64,000 nt of DNA, from the NCBI GenBank assembly GCA_019353055.1, contig JABAHL010000002.1, forward strand, positions 248,001-312,000. Direction: 5' to 3'. This document shows positions 26,471-35,670 of the stretch, piece by piece. This DNA comes from Faucicola osloensis_C. Lineage in GTDB: Bacteria; Pseudomonadota; Gammaproteobacteria; Pseudomonadales; Moraxellaceae. The notes beneath the pieces are model-generated. The model did no database searches and was not told the origin of the DNA. It was given only the letters and a program-made list of their open reading frames with translations. Position numbers and translations under genes: made by a program. Numbering within the stretch: the stretch's first letter is position 1; each line of letters begins with the position of its first letter.

Positions 26471-27964
26471 ATGACTACCCAAACTGTCAAACAACTCATC
26501 AACGGCGAATTTGTCGAATCAACCACTAGTGAGTGGATTGACCTAACCAACCCAGCCACCCAACAAGTGATTGCCAAAGTACCCCAAACTACCCCCGATG
26601 AAATCAACCAAGCTGTCGCGGCGGCTGCAGAAGCATTCAAAACCTGGCGCAAAACCCCAATCAACACGCGCTCACGCATTTTCTTAAAATACCAACAACT
26701 CATTCGTGACAACATGGACGAGCTTGCCGCCATGCTTACCGAAGAACAAGGCAAAACCCTAGCCGATGCCAAAGGCGATGTGTTCCGTGGTCTTGAAGTC
26801 GTCGAACATGCCTCAGGCATTGGCAACCTGCAACAAGGGGCATTTATCGAGAACGTGGCAACTGGCGTGGATATGTATAATATCCAGCAACCACTTGGCG
26901 TGTGTGCAGGTATTACCCCATTTAACTTCCCCGCCATGATTCCACTTTGGATGTTCCCAATGGCAATCGCCACCGGTAACACCTTCGTATTAAAACCGTC
27001 AGAACAAAACCCGATGGTCACAATGCGATTGGTAGAGCTGGCGTTAGAGGCGGGCATTCCAAAAGGCGTATTAAACGTGGTGCATGGCGGCAAAGATACC
27101 GTTGATGCCATTTGTGACCACCCAGATATCAAAGCCATCTCGTTTGTCGGCTCAACCGCAGTCGGTACACACGTCTATAACTGCGCCAGCCAAGCAGGCA
27201 AACGCGTGCAATGTATGATGGGGGCAAAAAACCACGCAGTCATCTTACCCGATGCCAACAAAGAACAATGTCTTAACCAACTGGCGGGCGCCGCATTTGG
27301 TGCCGCAGGTCAGCGCTGTATGGCGTTATCCGTGGTGATTCTAGTCGGTGAAGCCAAAAACTGGGTGGGTGACATCGTCGAACGTGCCAAAAAATTGGTG
27401 GTGGCAGCCGGTAAAGATGACAAAGATTTAGGACCTGTGATTTCAAAAGCGGCTAAAGCGCGTGTTGAACGTCTAATCCAAGCGGGCGCGGATGAAGGCG
27501 CACAAGTCCTGCTAGATGGTCGTGGTATCAAGGTCGAAGGCTTTGAAAACGGTAATTTTGTCGGACCGACCATTTTAGATAACGTCACTGCCGATATGAC
27601 TTGCTACAAAGAAGAAATCTTTGGACCGGTGCTTGATATCATGTACGCCGATAGCCTAGATGAAGCGATTGCCATCATCAATGCCAATCCAAACGGTAAC
27701 GGCACGGCTATCTTTACCCAATCAGGTGCGGCAGCGCATAAATTCCAACAAGACATCGATGTGGGTCAAGTCGGTATTAATTTACCCATTCCGGTGCCAC
27801 TACCGATGTTCTCATTCACCGGTTCTCGCGCCAGTAAGTTGGGTGACTTAGGTCCTTATGGTAAGCAAGCGGTACAGTTTTATACCCAAACCAAAACCGT
27901 CACCGCCCGTTGGTTTGATGATGAAGCCAGTAAAGGCGTTAATACCACAATTTCACTAAAATAA
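26471..27964 (+). CDS. mmsA: Methylmalonate-semialdehyde dehydrogenase (CoA-acylating)
   Basis: NAD-dependent, CoA-acylating aldehyde dehydrogenase that converts methylmalonate semialdehyde to propionyl-CoA and CO2, the last step of valine degradation (also acts in inositol/beta-alanine routes). Family motifs: GVCAGITPFNFPAMIPLWMF, MMGAKNHAVILPDA and the catalytic Cys in GAAGQRCMALSV. The length from this start (497 aa) matches P. aeruginosa MmsA. The ATG at 26471 follows AAGGA; the frame is open 63 nt further upstream without support. A terminator hairpin lies directly after the stop. Confidence 0.94.
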   Translation: MTTQTVKQLINGEFVESTTSEWIDLTNPATQQVIAKVPQTTPDEINQAVAAAAEAFKTWRKTPINTRSRIFLKYQQLIRDNMDELAAMLTEEQGKTLADAKGDVFRGLEVVEHASGIGNLQQGAFIENVATGVDMYNIQQPLGVCAGITPFNFPAMIPLWMFPMAIATGNTFVLKPSEQNPMVTMRLVELALEAGIPKGVLNVVHGGKDTVDAICDHPDIKAISFVGSTAVGTHVYNCASQAGKRVQCMMGAKNHAVILPDANKEQCLNQLAGAAFGAAGQRCMALSVVILVGEAKNWVGDIVERAKKLVVAAGKDDKDLGPVISKAAKARVERLIQAGADEGAQVLLDGRGIKVEGFENGNFVGPTILDNVTADMTCYKEEIFGPVLDIMYADSLDEAIAIINANPNGNGTAIFTQSGAAAHKFQQDIDVGQVGINLPIPVPLPMFSFTGSRASKLGDLGPYGKQAVQFYTQTKTVTARWFDDEASKGVNTTISLK

Positions 27965-27983
27965 TACAATTTTCAATGGCATA

Positions 27984-28011
27984 AAAGGCGTATCCACCAC
28001 GCCTTTGTTTT
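27984..28011 (+). terminator. Rho-independent terminator after mmsA
   Basis: The 8-bp stem AAAGGCGT/ACGCCTTT has a 7-nt loop and is followed by GTTTTT. It suggests that mmsA and the downstream acyl-CoA dehydrogenase genes are at least partly separate transcription units. Confidence 0.75.
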
Positions 28012-28053
28012 TAACCAAATGTTTTCAACCAAATTTATAAGCAGGGTAAAGAT

Positions 28054-29214
28054 ATGAATTTTTCTCTTACCGAAGACCAACAAGCCTTTGCCGATTTGGC
28101 TGCCCAATTTGCCGCCAAATCGCTGGCGCCCAACGCTGCTGAATGGGATGCCACAGGCTATTTTCCCAAAGAGGTGTTCAAAGCCGCCGGTGAACTGGGC
28201 TTTATGGGGCTTTACACCAACCCTGATTTTGGCGGACTGGGCTTGCCGCGCCTTGATGCGGCAATTATCTTTGAAAAACTGGCGTATGGCGATACGTCAA
28301 CTGCCGCATTCATGACCATTCACAACATGGTCGCTTGGATGATTGGCGAGTTTGCCAAACCCGAGGTTGCCGAAAAATACTTGCCTGAATTATTAGCGGG
28401 CGACAAATTGGGTAGCTACTGTTTGACAGAGCCCAATGCTGGCTCAGATGCGGGTTCATTAAAAACCAAAGCGGTCAAGCAAGGCGACTATTACCACATT
28501 ACTGGGCAAAAAATGTTTATCTCTGGGGCAGGGGCGACCGATGTGCTTGTGGTGATGGCGCGCACCTCCGACAACGGGGCAAAAGGCGTGTCTGCCTTTA
28601 TCGTCGATGCCAATAGCGATGGCATCAGCTACGGCAAAAATGAACATAAAATGGGGTGGAAAAACCAACCGACCGCGGCAGTGCATTTTACCGATGTCAA
28701 AGTCCCTGCCGAAAATCTACTGGGAGAAGAAGGACAGGGCTTTACCTTTGCCATGAAAGGCTTGGACGGTGGGCGTATCAATATCGCCACTTGCGCGGTG
28801 GGTACGGCTCAAGCTGCGCTTGACCGTGCCGTGCAATATGTACAGGAGCGTAGCCAGTTTGGCAAAACCCTTGACCAATTCCAAAACGTGCAGTTTAAAC
28901 TTGCCGATATGCTCACTCATTTGGTGTCGGCTCGGCAGATGGTGCGATTGGCGGCGTATCATTTGGATAGCAAATCGCCCGATGCCACGGCGTATTGTGC
29001 GATGGCAAAACGCCTTGCCACGGATTTGAGTTTTGATATCGCCAACCAAGCGCTGCAGCTACACGGGGGCTATGGCTATCTACAAGAATATCCGCTAGAG
29101 CGTCATGTGCGCGATTTGCGCGTGCATCAAATCCTAGAAGGCACTAACGAAGTGATGCGGATGATTGTGTCTCGCAAAATGATGGAAAATGGGGCGTTAG
29201 CAAGATTGCAATGA
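28054..29214 (+). CDS. Acyl-CoA dehydrogenase, probable isobutyryl-CoA dehydrogenase
   Basis: FAD enzyme predicted to oxidise isobutyryl-CoA to methacrylyl-CoA in valine breakdown. The FAD-binding block is YCLTEPNAGSDAGSLKTKA (about residues 127-145). The middle domain has MFISGAGATDVLVVMART. The C-terminal helices include LHGGYGYLQEYPLERHVRD and ILEGTNEVMRMIVSRKM. 386 aa, normal length. Substrate is inferred from its position between mmsA and the hydratase/hydrolase/mmsB genes; sequence alone fits several short-chain acyl-CoA dehydrogenases. Confidence 0.88.
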   Translation: MNFSLTEDQQAFADLAAQFAAKSLAPNAAEWDATGYFPKEVFKAAGELGFMGLYTNPDFGGLGLPRLDAAIIFEKLAYGDTSTAAFMTIHNMVAWMIGEFAKPEVAEKYLPELLAGDKLGSYCLTEPNAGSDAGSLKTKAVKQGDYYHITGQKMFISGAGATDVLVVMARTSDNGAKGVSAFIVDANSDGISYGKNEHKMGWKNQPTAAVHFTDVKVPAENLLGEEGQGFTFAMKGLDGGRINIATCAVGTAQAALDRAVQYVQERSQFGKTLDQFQNVQFKLADMLTHLVSARQMVRLAAYHLDSKSPDATAYCAMAKRLATDLSFDIANQALQLHGGYGYLQEYPLERHVRDLRVHQILEGTNEVMRMIVSRKMMENGALARLQ

Positions 29215-29243
29215 ATTTAAAGGCATTTTAAAAGGAATTTACC

Positions 29244-30020
29244 ATGTCAAATTACACCAATTTAAAATTAACAATCGACAATCACGTTGCGGTTTTGACG
29301 CTCAATAATCCGCCTGCCCACACTTGGACCAAGGAGAGTTTAGCGAGTTTAAAGCAGCTCATTAGCGATTTAAATGCTAACAAGCAAGTCACCGCTTTGG
29401 TGGTGCATGGCGATGGCGAAAAGTTTTTTTCAGCAGGGGCGGACTTGAACAGTTTTGCCAGTGGTGACAAAGGTCAAGCCGCGGAGATGGCGATTGCATT
29501 TGGAGAGGCGTTTGAGGCGTTATCGAATTTCCGTGGCGTGTCGATTGCCTGTATCAACGGCTATGCGATGGGCGGTGGTCTTGAGTGTGCGTTGGCGTGC
29601 GATATCCGCATTGCTGAGAGCCATGCCCAAATGGCACTCCCTGAGCTATCGGTTGGCTTATTGCCATGTGCAGGCGGTACGCAAAACTTGCCGTGGCTGG
29701 TGGGTGAAGGCTGGGCAAAACGTATGATTTTATGCGGTGAGCGTATTAAGGCAGATAAGGCGCTGCAAATTGGTTTGGTGGAAGAAGTCGTGGAAAGTGG
29801 CAAAGGGTTAGAAACGGCTTTAGAATTGGCTCAAAAAGTGGCGAAGCAATCCCCCGATGCGATTGCGTCGAGTAAAACCTTGATTATGTCGGCACGTTAT
29901 CAGCCACCAAGTTTTAACTGGATAAAGGAACGTGAGTTATTTATTAAGCTGTTTGATGGGGACAACCAACAAGAAGGCGTCAATGCGTTTCTTGAAAAAC
30001 GCCCGCCAGAGTGGAAATAA
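29244..30020 (+). CDS. Enoyl-CoA hydratase, probable methacrylyl-CoA hydratase
   Basis: Crotonase-fold enzyme predicted to hydrate methacrylyl-CoA to 3-hydroxyisobutyryl-CoA. The oxyanion-hole segments are KFFSAGADLNSF (about residues 60-70) and CINGYAMGGGLECALACDIR. The catalytic Glu lies in MALPELSVGLLPCAGGTQ. 258 aa, normal length. It starts 29 nt after the dehydrogenase stop with AAAAGGAA upstream, so it is co-transcribed. The role comes from context. Confidence 0.88.
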   Translation: MSNYTNLKLTIDNHVAVLTLNNPPAHTWTKESLASLKQLISDLNANKQVTALVVHGDGEKFFSAGADLNSFASGDKGQAAEMAIAFGEAFEALSNFRGVSIACINGYAMGGGLECALACDIRIAESHAQMALPELSVGLLPCAGGTQNLPWLVGEGWAKRMILCGERIKADKALQIGLVEEVVESGKGLETALELAQKVAKQSPDAIASSKTLIMSARYQPPSFNWIKERELFIKLFDGDNQQEGVNAFLEKRPPEWK

Positions 30021-30095
30021 ATTGATTTTAAATTAACTTATGCCGTAGAGTGGGTTAGCGAAGCTTTATCCCATAAACTCACGTAAAGGTATTAT

Positions 30096-30542
30096 ATGAA
30101 AAAAATTTCAGCAATCTTTTTATCATTCTCTTTATCAACGACATTTGCATCACTTGCTTGGGCAGGTGATCAAAGTATATCCACGCAAGAATCAAAACAG
30201 TTAATAGGTAGCTTTTATAATCAATATGTTTTTGGCAATGAGGAATTAGATAATACCAACGCTTCTAATTGGGGTACGCAGAAATTTTTAAAAAAATTAA
30301 AACAAGATTACGAATACGATTGTGAATCAGATGACTGTTATGCAGCTTATGCTTTAAGAACGGGGGCGCAAGATGGTGATGGAACTAGTAGTGTGACCAG
30401 TATCACGCCACGTTCAAATGGTTGGTATCGTGTGAGCTACAGAGATATGGGCTGGAAAGGGGTAACGGATGTTAAAGTCGTTGGCGTGAATGGTATTCCA
30501 AAATTAGATGACTATAAATTTGTTTCAAGCAATGTCAAATAG
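30096..30542 (+). CDS. AT-rich secreted protein inside the valine-degradation operon
   Basis: Family not firmly recognised; the layout is reminiscent of DUF3828/NTF2-like periplasmic proteins. Residues 1-23 form a signal peptide (cleavage after AWA in SLAWAGDQ). The mature 125 residues include a CESDDC pair that could form a disulfide, SNGWYRVSYRDMGWKGVTDV, and a C-terminal LDDYKFVSSNVK. A sampled line has 19 of 60 G/C (about 32%), well below its neighbours. It has no obvious link to valine degradation and separates the hydratase from the hydrolase gene, so it may be a later insertion. Confidence 0.75.
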   Translation: MKKISAIFLSFSLSTTFASLAWAGDQSISTQESKQLIGSFYNQYVFGNEELDNTNASNWGTQKFLKKLKQDYEYDCESDDCYAAYALRTGAQDGDGTSSVTSITPRSNGWYRVSYRDMGWKGVTDVKVVGVNGIPKLDDYKFVSSNVK

Positions 30543-30590
30543 CGCAATCATTGAATTACAACGCTTTGAAAATCAAAAAGGATTTTATGA

Positions 30591-31784
30591 ATGGAAACTC
30601 AAGACCAACCTGTAATATTTGAAACGATAGCCACCCATTGCGGTCATCACATCGGCACGATGACCCTAAATGACCCGAAAGCCCTAAACGCCCTAAGCGT
30701 CGATATGTGCAAACTCATGTCACAACAACTTAGCGACTGGGCTAATGATGACAGCATCGTCGCCATTTTGCTCAAAGGTAGTGGCGACAAGGCGTTCTGT
30801 GCAGGCGGCAATATCCGCAAACTGTACGACAGCATGATTGATACCCCGCCCCAAGTGCCTATGCAGCAGCCCAATCCGTACGGGGTGGAATTCTTCGAAA
30901 ACGAGTACAGCCTATACCGGCAAATGCACTTTTACCCAAAACCCATTATCTTGTGGAGTAACGGTATTGTCATGGGCGGTGGTATGGGCTTGATGGCGAT
31001 GTGTAGCCATCGTATCGTCACCGAAACCACCCGTTTTGCCATGCCAGAGATTACCATCGGCTTATACCCTGATGCCACAGGTTCGTGGTTCTTGGCGCGT
31101 ATGCCTGCCAAACTTGGGCTGTTTTTGGGTTTGACAGGGGCGAACTGCAACGCCAACGATGCGATTTTCTCTAGCCTTGCTGAGTATGCGGTGGCAAGTA
31201 GCGAATACGACAAAGTGCTTGATGTGCTAAAACAAGCGGATTGGCAAGCTGACAATAATTTACATGATATCGCAAGTCAAGCCTTAGCCAAAATTCATCA
31301 TACCGAGCATTTAGCAGAGAGTCATTTGATGAAGCATTTTAATATCATCCAAGCACTAGTAAACAAAGGCTCAGTGCATGATATAGATGCAGCGTTGCGC
31401 GATGACAACTTCACCAAAGTCAACGGCGAAGCGGATAAATGGCTCACCAAAGCGGTCGAGACTTATCAGCACGGTTGCCCTGTCAGTGCAGCATTAACGG
31501 TTGAGATGTTTAAACATGCCAGCAAATTATCGCTTGAGCAAGTGCTATATATGGAGATGAATGCGTCGCTACATTGTGTCAATTACCCCGATTTTCGTGA
31601 GGGTGTACGCGCCTTACTGATTGATAAAGACAAATCGCCAAAATGGTGCAAAACCCTTAATGAATGCGATGCCGGCTATATCCAGTCACATCTTTCGTCA
31701 GCTTTTCCCAATAGCGAACATCCCTTTGAGGCTTGGTTGGGTAGCGATTCACTCTCAGCAAAATTAGCCAAACTTGCTGTATAA
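30591..31784 (+). CDS. 3-hydroxyisobutyryl-CoA hydrolase (enoyl-CoA hydratase/isomerase family)
   Basis: Crotonase-fold thioesterase that releases 3-hydroxyisobutyrate from its CoA ester. KAFCAGGNIRKLYDS, GIVMGGGMGLMAMCSHRIVT and MPEITIGLYPDATGSWFLARMP are typical of the HIBYL-CoA hydrolase branch. The C-terminal extension (LAVEMFKHASKLSLEQVL-type segment, about residues 290-390) distinguishes it from simple hydratases. 397 aa. The AAAAAGGA site is good; a decoy ATG four bases upstream is out of frame. It lies directly before mmsB. Confidence 0.88.
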   Translation: METQDQPVIFETIATHCGHHIGTMTLNDPKALNALSVDMCKLMSQQLSDWANDDSIVAILLKGSGDKAFCAGGNIRKLYDSMIDTPPQVPMQQPNPYGVEFFENEYSLYRQMHFYPKPIILWSNGIVMGGGMGLMAMCSHRIVTETTRFAMPEITIGLYPDATGSWFLARMPAKLGLFLGLTGANCNANDAIFSSLAEYAVASSEYDKVLDVLKQADWQADNNLHDIASQALAKIHHTEHLAESHLMKHFNIIQALVNKGSVHDIDAALRDDNFTKVNGEADKWLTKAVETYQHGCPVSAALTVEMFKHASKLSLEQVLYMEMNASLHCVNYPDFREGVRALLIDKDKSPKWCKTLNECDAGYIQSHLSSAFPNSEHPFEAWLGSDSLSAKLAKLAV

Positions 31785-31818
31785 AGTTTACAAACACCAC
31801 AACATACAAGGATTGTAT

Positions 31819-32745
31819 ATGCCAAATAATCAACAAACAGCCATTAAAAAAATTGCTTTTATCGGGCTTGGTAACATGGGCAAACCGATGGCAGAAAATC
31901 TCATCAAAAATGGCTTTGCCCTCAACGTATTTGACCTAAATACCGCCGTGCTAGACGACCTTGCCAAACAAGGGGCAAACGTGGCGACTTCACCTGTGGA
32001 CGCAAGCAAAGAGGTGGATATGGTCATTACCATGTTACCTGCAGGTCAACATGTCAAAGATGTCTATCTGGGTAAAGACGGTAATCAAGGCTTGCTCGAT
32101 GTGGTGAGTAAAGATACCTTGCTGGTCGATAGTAGCACCATCGCAGCGAGTGATGCGCGTGAAGTTGCCCAAGTCGCGGCAGATAAAGGGATTCAGTTCA
32201 TGGATGCGCCCGTATCAGGCGGTACGGCAGGGGCAGCAGCAGGGACACTCAGTTTTATCGTGGGCGGGCAAGCTGAGCAATTTGAGCAGGTCAAACCCGT
32301 GCTAGAAGCGATGGGAAAAAATATCTTTCACGCGGGCGAGGTCGGTGCAGGTCAAGTCGCCAAAATCTGTAATAACATGCTGCTTGGCGTGATTATGACA
32401 GGGACAGCTGAAGCCATGAATTTGGGCGCCAAAAACGGATTAGATCCAAAAGTCTTAGCCAGTATTTTGTCAGCCAGCACCGGTCGTAACTGGGCGCTGG
32501 AAGTGTGTAATCCGCATCCCGATGTTGGCGATGCCATGCCATCAAGCCGTGGTTATACCGGTGGATTTATGAGTAAACTCATGCTCAAAGACATGAACCT
32601 TGCCAAACAAACCGCCGATGATACCAAGGTGGTGACACCAATGGCAGACCAAGCCACAGCGCTTTATAGCAAACATAGCGAGCAACATGGGGATAAAGAT
32701 TTCTCAAGCATTATGGCGCATTATGATGCGAATGTTCTGCAATAA
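31819..32745 (+). CDS. mmsB: 3-hydroxyisobutyrate dehydrogenase
   Basis: NAD-dependent beta-hydroxyacid dehydrogenase that oxidises 3-hydroxyisobutyrate to methylmalonate semialdehyde, the substrate of MmsA. The Rossmann motif is GLGNMGKPMAENL. The substrate loop is DAPVSGGTAGAAAGTLSFIV, and the catalytic Lys lies in GQVAKICNNMLLG. About 308 aa from the ATG at 31819, which follows AAGGATTGT; the frame overlaps the end of the hydrolase gene further upstream, but that start lacks a site. A terminator follows the stop. Confidence 0.92.
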   Translation: MPNNQQTAIKKIAFIGLGNMGKPMAENLIKNGFALNVFDLNTAVLDDLAKQGANVATSPVDASKEVDMVITMLPAGQHVKDVYLGKDGNQGLLDVVSKDTLLVDSSTIAASDAREVAQVAADKGIQFMDAPVSGGTAGAAAGTLSFIVGGQAEQFEQVKPVLEAMGKNIFHAGEVGAGQVAKICNNMLLGVIMTGTAEAMNLGAKNGLDPKVLASILSASTGRNWALEVCNPHPDVGDAMPSSRGYTGGFMSKLMLKDMNLAKQTADDTKVVTPMADQATALYSKHSEQHGDKDFSSIMAHYDANVLQ

Positions 32746-32760
32746 GTTTTGGCATTTAGT

Positions 32761-32791
32761 AAAAAGCTAGGATTTTTTTCTGGCTTTTTTC
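32761..32791 (+). terminator. Rho-independent terminator after mmsB
   Basis: AAAAAGCTAG pairs with CTGGCTTTTT (one G-T pair) around a T-rich 9-nt loop, and T residues follow. It marks the end of the valine operon. Confidence 0.7.
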
Positions 32792-32867
32792 TGCTCGTTA
32801 ATTCAAAAGTTAACCCAAAAATAGGGTAGAATTAGCGTCAATCCTAATTTATCGCATTAGTTTTATT

Positions 32868-33683
32868 ATGTCTAAGCCAATAGCACGCCCCAAAAAACCA
32901 AAAATTATCTTTTTTGATATTGATGATACGTTGTACATCAAGCAGCAAGAAAGGGTGCCGCAATCCGCGATTGAGGCGCTTAAACAATTAAAGCAGCAAG
33001 GCATTATGGTCGCTATCGCCACCGGTCGGGGTCGTGCGGTTTTTCCCAAAGCTGTGTATGAGCTCATTGAAACCGTGGGTATCGATGTGCTGGTCACCAT
33101 CAACGGTCAATGCAGTCACCACCAAGGGGAATTGTTAGCGCATTATCCGATGACCACTTCGCAAATTAAACTGATTACCGATTATGTTGAATCAAACAAT
33201 TTATCCTTTGCCTACATGACCGATACGGAAATTATCGCGTTAGCGGAGGATGATGCGCTGTCAGAAGCTTTAAGTTCGCTTAAAATAGCTTACCGTACTG
33301 CCCGTCATGATGACATTGATTTGTCGATACCTATTTATCAAGTTGTGGCATTTCATCCTGACAACACGCAGGTAAATTTTGAATTCCCCCCGACTTTAAA
33401 AATCATGCGCTGGCACAAAAACGGTATCGATATTCTAGATGCGACAGGCTCGAAGGCACGCGGCATTGCGCAGGCGCTCAATAAACTGGGGCTGGATTTT
33501 GAAGATGCGATGGCATTCGGCGATGGGGTGAATGATATCGAAATGTTACAGACAGTCGGCTTTGGCGTGGCGATGGGGAATGCTCATCCCGATGTGAAAG
33601 CGGCGGCTGACTATGTATGCCCAGCTGCGTGGGAAGATGGCATCTATCAAGGCTTACAACATTTAGGTTTATTGCCACATTGA
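32868..33683 (+). CDS. Cof-type HAD-IIB family hydrolase
   Basis: Phosphatase of the HAD superfamily with a type IIB cap; substrate unknown, probably a sugar phosphate or a flavin/pyridoxal phosphate. The N-terminal motif I is FFDIDDTLY (nucleophile Asp). Motif II is VAIATGRG, the conserved Lys is in ATGSKARGIAQAL, and motif IV is AFGDGVNDIEML. 271 aa, typical length. No clear ribosome-binding site precedes the ATG at 32868. It follows the mmsB terminator, so it is probably transcribed separately. Confidence 0.9.
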   Translation: MSKPIARPKKPKIIFFDIDDTLYIKQQERVPQSAIEALKQLKQQGIMVAIATGRGRAVFPKAVYELIETVGIDVLVTINGQCSHHQGELLAHYPMTTSQIKLITDYVESNNLSFAYMTDTEIIALAEDDALSEALSSLKIAYRTARHDDIDLSIPIYQVVAFHPDNTQVNFEFPPTLKIMRWHKNGIDILDATGSKARGIAQALNKLGLDFEDAMAFGDGVNDIEMLQTVGFGVAMGNAHPDVKAAADYVCPAAWEDGIYQGLQHLGLLPH

Positions 33684-33732
33684 TGAGCCGTCAAATGATT
33701 AAGCCCCGCTATGTGTTTTAAAATTCATCAAT

Positions 33733-33754
33733 AAAATCGCTTTGAGCGTTTTAA
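33733..33754. terminator. Weak terminator candidate between HAD hydrolase and IclR genes
   Basis: AAAATCGCT and AGCGTTTT form a short stem with a bulged T and loop TTG between convergent genes. The arms are short, so this is tentative. Confidence 0.35.
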
Positions 33755-33786
33755 CTTTACCTTGTCAAAAATTTCAAGGATAACAT

Positions 33787-34542
33787 TTAAGTCTCCCCAA
33801 AAAACGCATCCCGAATATCATCGGCAGCTTTTTGCATATCAGGTACAAACCCAATCAAGTCCTCGAGGGATTTGCGCGTTTTAGGTGCGGTTGTATACAG
33901 TGAACCGATGTAACGACCTTGGGTGTCATTGATTGCCACAGCAATTGAAACCGCTTGGGCAATATATTCTTCATCAGAAATTGCATAGCGCTGCTTAGCT
34001 ACCTGTTCAAGGCTTTGATTGAGTACATCCCTATCGGTAATCGTGGCAGGGGTGATAGCGGTTAATGATAAATTTTTTAGTAGCGTGACCCTATCATCTT
34101 TTGTGAGCGTACTGAGGTAGATTTTACCAGCCGCCGTACACCAAATGGGGGCTTGCGAATCAGTGGGCATATACACTTGTAAGGCAGAAGGACAAGGTAC
34201 GCGGTCGGTATATACCATGTTGACGTAATAAGGTACCGCCATGCCACAGGTTTCACCGATTTTATCCACCAGTCTTTGCAAAATCGCAAACCGCTGAATC
34301 GCCACTTGCTGGCTTTGCCACAGATGAATCGCCATATGCCGCGTACGCGACGCAGGCACAATCGTACCATTGATATCGACCCGCACAAAGCCTTCTTCTT
34401 GCAGCTGCTGTATCAGTCGGTGCATGGTCGGTTTTGGAATATCCAAAATCTCAGACAAATCCAGTGGCGATAAAGGACGCTGTGCCGCAGACACGGCTTC
34501 GATGATTTTTAAAACACGGGTAATAGAAGAAACTCGAGCCAT
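33787..34542 (-). CDS. IclR family transcriptional regulator
   Basis: Winged-helix regulator with a C-terminal effector domain. The N-terminal HTH (about residues 20-65) shows RPLSPLDLSEILDIPKPTMH and RLIQQLQEEGFV. The IclR ligand domain follows, with CGMAVPYYVNMVYTDRV and APIWCTAAGKIYLSTL. 251 aa, normal. Effector and targets cannot be told from the sequence; the valine/propionate genes 1 kb upstream on the other strand, or xth, are possible. The AAAAGAC upstream site is weak. It is divergent from xth. Confidence 0.9.
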   Translation of the reverse strand: MARVSSITRVLKIIEAVSAAQRPLSPLDLSEILDIPKPTMHRLIQQLQEEGFVRVDINGTIVPASRTRHMAIHLWQSQQVAIQRFAILQRLVDKIGETCGMAVPYYVNMVYTDRVPCPSALQVYMPTDSQAPIWCTAAGKIYLSTLTKDDRVTLLKNLSLTAITPATITDRDVLNQSLEQVAKQRYAISDEEYIAQAVSIAVAINDTQGRYIGSLYTTAPKTRKSLEDLIGFVPDMQKAADDIRDAFFGET

Positions 34543-34775
34543 TATATTGTCTTTTTAAGTCTAAGGTCAGCACGTCGCCAGAAAAAATTGAAAAAAATAT
34601 TTTGCAAAGTTGGCAGTGATTAAAGTGCAAGGTTTTTTGATTATACCAAAATTTTTTTAAACTTCACCTGCTATTTGCAGGTTCATCATGCATAACCTCA
34701 GCGCTGCACACCCAATTTGCTTTCAAATTGAGCTTGCGGGCAATATCCGCTAATATAGTCGGCATTTAACGCTTA

Positions 34776-34815
34776 ACCAAGCCACAGTTATCAATACCAA
34801 GCCACATTTATCAAT
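34776..34815. repeat. 20-bp tandem duplication in the xth leader
   Basis: ACCAAGCCACAGTTATCAAT is followed at once by a copy with a single G-to-T change (34796-34815), 14 nt before the xth start codon. The 286-bp spacer to the IclR gene also holds a small hairpin CCTGC-TATTT-GCAGG at 34667-34681. Confidence 0.9.
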
Positions 34816-34828
34816 TTGGGGAAAACAC

Positions 34829-35641
34829 ATGCCGCGTTTTGTCAGTTTTAATATCAATGGATTGCGGGCGCGCCCACACCAGCTTGAAGCCATTCGCGAT
34901 ATCATCGCGCCCGATGTCATTGGGCTACAAGAAACCAAAGTACATGATGACGCATTTCCGCTACAAAGCGTGCAGCAATTGGGCTATCACGTCGAATTTT
35001 TTGGGCAAAAATCTCACTATGGCGTGGCGTTATTATCGCGACAAAAACCTATTTTTGTACAAAAAGGCTTTCCAACCGACAGCGACGAGGCGCAGCGACG
35101 ATTTATCCATGCGCGCTATGATTTTAATGGCAAATATATTGATGTGCTCAATGGCTATTTCCCCCAAGGCGAAAATCGCAAGCATGAAACCAAATTTCCG
35201 ATGAAGCGCAAATTCTATGCCGATTTAACCGGCTATATCTTGCAGCTTAAAGCAGAAAATCGCAGTATGATTTTGATGGGGGATATGAATATTGCGCCGC
35301 TTGATTTTGATATTGGTATTAGCGAAGACAGTGTCAAACGTTGGCTAAAAAATGGGACGTGCTCATTTTTGCCCGAGGAGCGAGAGTGGTACCAAGCCTT
35401 GCTTGCGACAGATTTGCATGATACTTATCGGGCGTTATATGCCGACGGTCAAGCCTTGAGTTGGTTTGATTATCGCAGTAAAGGATTTGACGATGAGCCA
35501 AAGCGGGGGCTGCGCATTGACCATATTTTGATGACGCCTGATTTGGCGGATAAGCTCAACGGTGCAGGCGTCAGCTATGATTTGCGTGCCATGGAAAAAC
35601 CCAGCGACCATGCCCCGATTTGGGCAGATTTTTTGGATTAA
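34829..35641 (+). CDS. xth: Exodeoxyribonuclease III (AP endonuclease family 1)
   Basis: DNA-repair enzyme that cuts at abasic sites and trims 3' ends. Family motifs: FNINGLRARPHQL (Asn), GLQETKVHDDAFP (metal-binding Glu), LMGDMNIAP (Asp/Asn), GLRIDHILMTPD and the C-terminal catalytic SDHAPIWADF. 270 aa, matching E. coli XthA (268). GGGGAAAACAC lies before the ATG. It lies 29 nt before argJ, so the two may be co-transcribed. Confidence 0.94.
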   Translation: MPRFVSFNINGLRARPHQLEAIRDIIAPDVIGLQETKVHDDAFPLQSVQQLGYHVEFFGQKSHYGVALLSRQKPIFVQKGFPTDSDEAQRRFIHARYDFNGKYIDVLNGYFPQGENRKHETKFPMKRKFYADLTGYILQLKAENRSMILMGDMNIAPLDFDIGISEDSVKRWLKNGTCSFLPEEREWYQALLATDLHDTYRALYADGQALSWFDYRSKGFDDEPKRGLRIDHILMTPDLADKLNGAGVSYDLRAMEKPSDHAPIWADFLD

Positions 35642-35670
35642 TCAACTAAACAACAGTAAGGAGCGCTCTT

